A stretch of DNA of 10,439 nt from Candidatus Eiseniibacteriota bacterium (GTDB lineage: Bacteria; Eisenbacteria; RBG-16-71-46), in contig JAHFBX010000069.1 of the NCBI GenBank assembly GCA_023249815.1, forward strand, positions 1-10,439, read 5' to 3'. The translations under genes were made by a program, and so were the position numbers. Each line of letters begins with the position of its first letter. Position 1 is the first letter of the stretch. The notes under the pieces were generated by a model. It saw only the letters and a program-made list of their open reading frames with translations. It ran no database searches and had not been told where the DNA came from. Shown here piece after piece: positions 1 to 4,560 of the stretch.

Positions 1-2186
1 CCGAAGTTCGCCTGCTTCGGGTTCTCGCCGAGCGCGAACTTCACCGTGGGCGGTGCGGGCGTGTAGAACAGCTCGCCCGGCGGTGCGCCCCACCTGTTCT
101 TGATCACCGCGCACTGCCCGCCGATGGCGTTACACGAGCCGTGGAGCAGGTGCATCATGGTGCCGCCGCCCGCGAGCTGGCGGTAGAGGTTCGTGCTCTC
201 CGAGTTGATGACGTCTTGGATGCGAACCTCGCACGTCACGCTGTTCGTGCACTCGTTGACGTTGCCGAGCACGGCCGAGTGGCTGTGCTCGTCGATGATG
301 CCCGGGGCCACGTGCTTGCCGGTGCCGTCCACGATCACCGCACCCGACGGCGCCGAGAGGTTCTTGCCCACCGCGGCGATCCTGCCGTTCCGGACAAGCA
401 GGTCGGCGTGTTCGAGGATGCCGGCCGGGCCCGACGTCCAAACGGTGGCGTTTCGCACCAGGATCACGCCGGGCTGTGCCGGCTTCACCGCGCGCCACGC
501 CTCGGTGTTGCCCATCACGACCGGCACCACCACCGGCGCTTCCGGTTTCTTGGCCGGCTTGTCCTCTTTCTTGGGTGTCGCGTTCACGGCAACTGACTTC
601 TTGCCGTCATTACCCGTGCCCGTGAGCGCGTCGTTGGCGGCGGTCAGGTCGAAGTCCTGAGCCTGTCCGCCGAGCGTGGCCGTGAAGCGCAGGCGCTTGT
701 CCTCCAGCCGGACGTTCGTGGCCTTGACCGTGTCCGCGCCCATCGCCAGCCTCGCCGTGGTGTCCTTGTCGGACTTGACCGACAGAGCGGTCGTGCGGCC
801 CCCGGTGGAGAACCACCAATCCCCCTTCGGTGAGGTCTCGTCCTTTGCGGTCTCGTAGCGCGCGCCGTCCACCCACACCTCGCGCACCTTGGAGCCCTCG
901 GCGAACAGCGCGCCGCGCGTCACGGTCAGGTTCGCGATGGCGCCGGGCGCGATCACGCCGAGCCTGCTCTGCACGCCGAGCATGCGCGCGGGCGTCGTCG
1001 TGACCGCCGCCAGCGCCGCGTCCTCGGAGAGGCCGCGCTCGATGGCCTTCCGCACCATGTCGCGGAAGTTCTTCACGTCCTTCAGGCCGTTCGCGGTGAG
1101 CGAGAACGTCACGCCCGCCTTGGCGAGCTGGCCGGGGTTCGAGGGCGCGGCCAGCCAGTTGCGCAGCTCCTCGGTGCGCACTTCGATGGCGGTGGCGTCG
1201 TCGGCCACGTCGGGCGGGTCGGGGAAGTTGACCGGCACCACCAGCGCGCGACCCGTGGCCGCCACCAGCGAGAGCCGTTTGTACTCGTCACCCGCCGTTA
1301 CGATGCTCGCAGCCACGCCCGCCTCGTGCCCGATCTTCGAGGCCTGCAGCACCTCGAGCATCTCGTCGGCGACGAACAACACGGGCTGTGCGCCGGAGAT
1401 CACGGGTTGGAGTGCGGCCCACGACAGGTTCTCGGGCACGCGCTCGGTGCCGGGACGCCGGGCCGCCGCCGTGCTGGCGTCGCGATACCACTTGGCGTCC
1501 AGGAACACCTGGCGCAGTGTCGCGATCACGCCCATCAACGAACCCGGGTACTGGTTACCGCGGTTGGGATCGAGCGCCATGACCTGCGCGACGTCGGCGC
1601 GCACGACGCTCGCGTTGGCGCCCGCGCTTCCGAGACCCATCACCGCGCTGCTGCCGCGCACGATGCCCTGCCGGGGCGCCACCTGCGCCGCCGCGAATCC
1701 GGCCGCGCGTAGCGACTCGAGCTGCGCGCTCTCGAGCGGCACTGATTGCACGACGCGCGTCTCGGCGCGGATGCCCGCCAGCTCGTGCACGGCGCCACGC
1801 GGCGGCTCTGCGGCTGCCGGCCGCGCGCCACCGAACGGGCCGCCACCACCGCCACCCGTCGCCGGCGCCGCCGGCATCACTAACGCGTCGATCAAGCCCG
1901 CGTACACCGTGAGGCTGTCGCCCTCCCAGACGCGCGCGTCTGCCGGGATCGGCACGTTGGCGCCCACCGCCGTGATGAGCCCCTCACGCATCACCACGGT
2001 GCCCCGGGCGATGACCTGGCCGGGTGCCGTGACGATGCGCGCGTTGCGGATGGCGTGGACGCGCGGCGTGGCCGCGATCGTGTGCGGAGCGCTCGCGAGC
2101 GACAGCGCCGCGAGCGCGGCGAACCACGCCGCGACACGAGGGCGCGACAACGGCACGGGACGGGACGGGTGGACCGTTCGGAGCAT
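1..2186 (-). CDS. Secreted tandem-amidohydrolase protein (imidazolonepropionase-like), 3' end outside window
   Basis: The visible 728 residues start at an ATG preceded by a good ribosome site (GAGGTGAT, 4 nt upstream). A basic N-terminus and a hydrophobic stretch at about 18-35 form a signal peptide, probably cleaved near residue 39, so the protein works outside the cytoplasm. Two amidohydrolase modules follow. Module 1 (about 43-440) has the N-terminal beta-sandwich (AIRNARIVTAPGQVIARGTVVM) and the C-terminal signature (GLSEDAALAAVTTTPARMLGV, then LGVIAPGAIANLTV). Its metal motif is lost: after GLID100 the H-x-H is L102-V-M104, and the usual T-x-D is T364-A-N366. A Lys/Pro-rich linker lies at about 545-565. 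Module 2 starts near residue 580 and keeps the metal motif in GIIDEHSH (H634, H636), followed by GGTMMHLLHGSCNAIGGQ. The known family hydrolyses C-N bonds, often in cyclic amides or peptides; the substrate here cannot be told. I infer that module 1 is structural or regulatory and module 2 catalytic. A Gly-rich insert (GGGGGGPFGG) sits near residue 110. Confidence 0.9.
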   Translation of the reverse strand, partial: MLRTVHPSRPVPLSRPRVAAWFAALAALSLASAPHTIAATPRVHAIRNARIVTAPGQVIARGTVVMREGLITAVGANVPIPADARVWEGDSLTVYAGLIDALVMPAAPATGGGGGGPFGGARPAAAEPPRGAVHELAGIRAETRVVQSVPLESAQLESLRAAGFAAAQVAPRQGIVRGSSAVMGLGSAGANASVVRADVAQVMALDPNRGNQYPGSLMGVIATLRQVFLDAKWYRDASTAAARRPGTERVPENLSWAALQPVISGAQPVLFVADEMLEVLQASKIGHEAGVAASIVTAGDEYKRLSLVAATGRALVVPVNFPDPPDVADDATAIEVRTEELRNWLAAPSNPGQLAKAGVTFSLTANGLKDVKNFRDMVRKAIERGLSEDAALAAVTTTPARMLGVQSRLGVIAPGAIANLTVTRGALFAEGSKVREVWVDGARYETAKDETSPKGDWWFSTGGRTTALSVKSDKDTTARLAMGADTVKATNVRLEDKRLRFTATLGGQAQDFDLTAANDALTGTGNDGKKSVAVNATPKKEDKPAKKPEAPVVVPVVMGNTEAWRAVKPAQPGVILVRNATVWTSGPAGILEHADLLVRNGRIAAVGKNLSAPSGAVIVDGTGKHVAPGIIDEHSHSAVLGNVNECTNSVTCEVRIQDVINSESTNLYRQLAGGGTMMHLLHGSCNAIGGQCAVIKNRWGAPPGELFYTPAPPTVKFALGENPKQANF

Positions 2187-2274
2187 CGGGATCACCTCGG
2201 GGAACGAGCGACGGGGCGCGGCGGGCAGCGCGGATCCGCGGCGGCACGCGCGACAGGGAAAAGGCAGGGGGCGA

Positions 2275-2303
2275 AGGTTAGGGGCGCGTGAAGTCGTGCT
2301 CAA
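2275..2303 (-). promoter_or_regulatory. Candidate sigma70-like promoter for the amidohydrolase gene
   Basis: On the minus strand TTGAGC (2303-2298) and TAACCT (2280-2275) are separated by exactly 17 bp. They match the -35 TTGACA and -10 TATAAT consensus at 4 and 3-4 positions respectively. Transcription would begin near 2268 and give a leader of about 80 nt before the ATG at 2186. This is a by-eye match in GC-rich DNA. Promoter consensus in this lineage may differ from that of E. coli. Confidence 0.35.
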
Positions 2304-2416
2304 GAACGGACCGTGAAGCGAGCGCCGGCAGCGGACCGACGTGCCGTTCGCGGGCACGAATGCGGGCATTCCGGGTCAGCCGTTTCGCTCCCCACTCGGA
2401 CCCCGCCCCGGGCTCG

Positions 2417-2431
2417 CGTGCACCGTGCACG
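2417..2431. repeat. 15-bp interrupted palindrome, possible operator
   Basis: CGTGCAC-C-GTGCACG has perfect 7-bp arms around one central base. It lies in the divergent spacer, 173 nt before the ATG at 2604 and about 114 nt upstream of the candidate leftward -35 box. The symmetry and location would suit a dimeric regulator, but no second copy was seen nearby and no regulator is encoded in the window. Confidence 0.3.
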
Positions 2432-2556
2432 ACAGGTGTGGCACCCCGGCACGCCTGGCTGCCCCGTGTCATATGCCCATGTCGTTCCCGCACAATGGTT
2501 TGGTGGCGCGGACGGCGTGGCACATGGCCTGCATGAGCCATAGGTCCCCGCATCGA

Positions 2557-2574
2557 GGGGCCCGCGACGGCCCC
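2557..2574 (+). promoter_or_regulatory. Leader hairpin before the small exported-protein gene
   Basis: GGGGCC and GGCCCC form a perfect 6-bp all-GC stem around the 6-nt loop CGCGAC. It ends 19 nt before the ribosome site GGAGGGA (2594-2600). No T-run follows, so it is more likely a leader mRNA structure than a terminator. It could also be chance in GC-rich DNA. Confidence 0.25.
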
Positions 2575-2603
2575 ACGCTCCCAACCACACGACGGAGGGA
2601 CCC

Positions 2604-3056
2604 ATGAAACGCCATTGGATCTTCGCGGCCGCGCTGCTGCTTGTAACGCAGGCGCAGCCGCTGCACGCCGAGACCCAGACCTGGTTCGGATTCCAGGTGG
2701 GCATCAGTGGTGGCAGCGCGCCTCCGCCGGTGTTCCGCGCTGAGCCGCGCGTGGTCTACGTGAGCGATGTGTACGTGGTGGACGACGACCGCTGCGACGA
2801 CGACGTGTTCCGCTCGGACAACGTGTGGTGGCGCATGCGCGGTGGCTACTGGTATCGCGCGAACACGTGGCGCGGACCGTGGGTGGGCGTGGACGTCCGC
2901 CGCGTGCCGGAGCGCGTACTCGTGGTGCCGGCGAGCCACTGGAAGCATCACCCGCGGCGCAGCGCACGCACGGTGATCGTGGTGAACGACCGCGACAACG
3001 GGCGTCACCGTGGCCACTACAAGAACCGTGGCCGTGACCGCGGTCACGGCGACTGA
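2604..3056 (+). CDS. Small exported W/Y-rich protein of unknown function with His/Arg-rich tail
   Basis: The 150-residue product starts at an ATG preceded by a strong ribosome site (GGAGGGA at 2594-2600, core 5 nt from the ATG). Residues 1-22 form a clear signal peptide (MKRHW, hydrophobic AAALLLV, cleavage near LHA/ET), so the mature protein of about 128 residues is periplasmic or secreted. After a Pro-rich stretch comes an acidic cluster around the only cysteine (DDDRCDDD, 60-67). An aromatic core follows (NVWWRMRGGYWYRANTWRGPWVGV, 73-96; quoted here as two blocks, NVWWRMRGGYW and YRANTWRGPWVGV), then VPERVLVVP and SHWKHHP. The tail from about 117 is Arg/His/Asn-rich (GRHRGHYKNRGRDRGHGD). 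I do not recognise a named domain with confidence; the aromatic core resembles small exported proteins seen in other Gram-negative bacteria. The acidic cluster and His-rich tail could bind metal or polyanions, which is inference. The gene stands alone, convergent with the antiporter. Confidence 0.8.
   Translation: MKRHWIFAAALLLVTQAQPLHAETQTWFGFQVGISGGSAPPPVFRAEPRVVYVSDVYVVDDDRCDDDVFRSDNVWWRMRGGYWYRANTWRGPWVGVDVRRVPERVLVVPASHWKHHPRRSARTVIVVNDRDNGRHRGHYKNRGRDRGHGD
3031..3050. repeat. Perfect 20-bp palindrome at the 3' end of the small exported-protein gene
   Basis: GCCGTGACCGCGGTCACGGC equals its own reverse complement over all 20 bases. In the transcript it would fold as an 8-bp stem with a CGCG loop. 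It lies inside the last codons (part of GRDRGHG), ending 3 nt before the TGA at 3054-3056 and 24 nt before the downstream terminator stem. It may be a transcript-stabilising hairpin, a protein site, or a by-product of repeated GGC-CGT-GAC codons. Confidence 0.6.
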
Positions 3057-3074
3057 CGTGGCCGAGTCCTCGAA

Positions 3075-3105
3075 CGCCCCCGCGGGCTTCCAGCTCGCGG
3101 GGGCG
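3075..3105. terminator. Likely bidirectional terminator between convergent genes
   Basis: CGCCCCCGCG (3075-3084) and CGCGGGGGCG (3096-3105) are perfect 10-bp inverted repeats around an 11-nt loop. The stem sits 18 nt after the stop of the rightward small exported-protein gene and 14 nt after the stop of the leftward antiporter. T-runs are poor on both sides (AATCGTTTCG to the right, TTCG on the other strand), so termination may rely mainly on the GC stem. Position between converging stops is the strongest argument. Confidence 0.65.
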
Positions 3106-3119
3106 AATCGTTTCGGCCT

Positions 3120-4448
3120 TCAGCCGCCGCGCGGGCCCCGCATGCGCCACACGAGCAGAGGCGGCGTCACGAGCGTGGTCACGGCGACCATCACGACCAC
3201 CGCCGAATAGACCATGTCATCCACCACGCGCTCGCCACCGATCGTGAGCGTGCGCCCGATGCTCGCGAAGATGAGCCCGACCTCGCCGCGCGGGATCATC
3301 CCAAGCCCGACCGCGAACCGGTCCACGCCAGGGCCGAGCGCGCCGAGCGCGCAGACCTGCTTGCCCACGATCGCCGCCAGCGTGAGCGCCGCGGCAAAGC
3401 CCAGCACGCCAGCCTGCCCGAACACGCGAAGATCCACGCCCATGCCCATCAACACGAAGAACACGGGAACGAGAAATCCTGCGAGCGGCTGCATGAGCTG
3501 GTGAAGCTCGCGTTTCATCCCATCCCGCTCGCGAGGTGCCTGTACCTGTACGTCCTCGAGCACGAGGCCGGCCGCGAACGCGCCCACGATCGGCGCCAGA
3601 CCCGCCCTGCCAGCCAGGAACGATACGAAGAAGCAGAACGCCAGCGCGAAGGACAGGAGCAGGCCTTCGCCGGGAAGTCGCGCCGCGATCCGGAACGTGA
3701 TGCCCGAAAGCCAACGGCCCACGGCAAGGGCGACGACCAGGAAGCCGACCGCCTTGCCCACGATGATCAAGAGCCCCGCGGCGTCGAACGCGCGTCCCTG
3801 GTCCGCGGCCTGGATGAGGCCGGTGACCACGGCCAGCACGATCAGGCCGAGCACATCATCGATGACCGCGGCGCCGAGGATGATGCGGCCCTCCGCGCTC
3901 GCCGAGCGCCCGAGATCACCCAGCACACGCGCCGTGATGCCCACGCTGGTCGCCGCGAGCGTCGCGCCCACGAACCAGTGCGACAGGACATGGTGACCGC
4001 CGAGGAATCCCTGTGACACGCCCAACCCTAAAATCATAGGCACGACCACGCCCAGCACGGCGACCAGCGTCGCGGACATGCCCACGGCGGCCATCTTCGC
4101 CACGTCGGACTCGAGCCCGACCTGGAACAGCAGGAACAGCACGCCGAGCTGCGCCATGGCTTCGACGACGGGAAGCGTTCGCAGCGCGTCGAAGCCGTGG
4201 AAGCCCACGAGACCGAGATTGCCGATGACGATCCCGGCCGCGAGCTCGCCGAGCACGGCGGGCAACCTGAATCGCTCGAACAGCGCGCCGCCCAGGCGGG
4301 CGAGCACGAGGATGAGCGCGAGTGCTTCGAGCACTGGCAGCATGTCAATGGCGCCGGGGCCGCCGGCCGCGGCGAGCGCGGAGTGGGCGAGGAGGGCGCC
4401 GATCGCGGCGAGCGGGAGGACTGGCCGGAACGCGAGGGGACGGGACAT
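3120..4448 (-). CDS. Cation:proton antiporter, CPA2 family (Na+/H+ exchanger, NapA/KefB-like membrane domain)
   Basis: This 442-residue polytopic membrane protein has about 12-13 hydrophobic segments and fits the Na_H_Exchanger domain over its whole length. Visible hallmarks are FQVGLESDV (109-116), ATSVGITARVL (166-176), the ion-binding AAVIDDVLGL with D197-D198, GRAGLAPIVGAFAAGLVLE (280-298), K363 in a late membrane helix, and PRGEVGLIFA (386-395). In this family a paired Asp-Asp marks electrogenic Na+/H+ exchange, so Na+ export and pH homeostasis are likely. It has no C-terminal TrkA-N/RCK domain, unlike full KefB/KefC, so it lacks that regulatory input. Residues 1-28 resemble a signal peptide or an extra helix. 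The ATG at 4448 is the furthest upstream possible start, because an in-frame TAG lies 15 nt before it, but no clear ribosome site precedes it. A 112-bp gap separates it from the upstream secreted-protein gene on the same strand. Confidence 0.92.
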   Translation of the reverse strand: MSRPLAFRPVLPLAAIGALLAHSALAAAGGPGAIDMLPVLEALALILVLARLGGALFERFRLPAVLGELAAGIVIGNLGLVGFHGFDALRTLPVVEAMAQLGVLFLLFQVGLESDVAKMAAVGMSATLVAVLGVVVPMILGLGVSQGFLGGHHVLSHWFVGATLAATSVGITARVLGDLGRSASAEGRIILGAAVIDDVLGLIVLAVVTGLIQAADQGRAFDAAGLLIIVGKAVGFLVVALAVGRWLSGITFRIAARLPGEGLLLSFALAFCFFVSFLAGRAGLAPIVGAFAAGLVLEDVQVQAPRERDGMKRELHQLMQPLAGFLVPVFFVLMGMGVDLRVFGQAGVLGFAAALTLAAIVGKQVCALGALGPGVDRFAVGLGMIPRGEVGLIFASIGRTLTIGGERVVDDMVYSAVVVMVAVTTLVTPPLLVWRMRGPRGG

Positions 4449-4560
4449 GGGCTGGAGGTTCTACCCCAGTCGCGGCGGGACGTCGAGTGCAGGCCGGGCT
4501 CGAGAAGTGTCGCGACGAGCACGCATGATGGCTACGCCGTTCCCAGCGGTGCGGTCCCCC
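4449..4560 (-). other. Spacer between large secreted protein and antiporter, no clear signal
   Basis: The 112 bp between two same-strand genes contain neither a convincing terminator nor a promoter by eye. The last bases before the antiporter ATG (CTGGGGTAGAACCTCCAG on the minus strand) can form a short imperfect hairpin that replaces the expected Shine-Dalgarno sequence. Co-transcription with the upstream gene is possible but not shown. Confidence 0.35.

Larger units (their letters stand above)
2304..2603. other. Divergent intergenic region without a supported gene
   Basis: This is the rest of the spacer between the amidohydrolase (leftward) and the small exported protein (rightward). Short open frames exist on both strands, but none has a ribosome site or a recognisable protein, and they overlap one another as expected from high GC. 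The region holds a 15-bp interrupted palindrome (2417-2431) and a small hairpin (2557-2574) just ahead of the downstream gene. I could not identify a convincing promoter for the rightward gene. Confidence 0.5.

Noticed and set aside
889..2316. A 475-codon open frame on the + strand
   Set aside because: It lies opposite the amidohydrolase, whose frame has clear domain motifs, a signal peptide and a ribosome site. The + strand product is low-complexity (Ser/Ala/Arg/Thr-rich), typical of a shadow frame in GC-rich DNA.
2288..2603. Several short overlapping open frames in the divergent spacer
   Set aside because: None has a ribosome site, export signal or recognisable motif, and they overlap on both strands as expected from composition.
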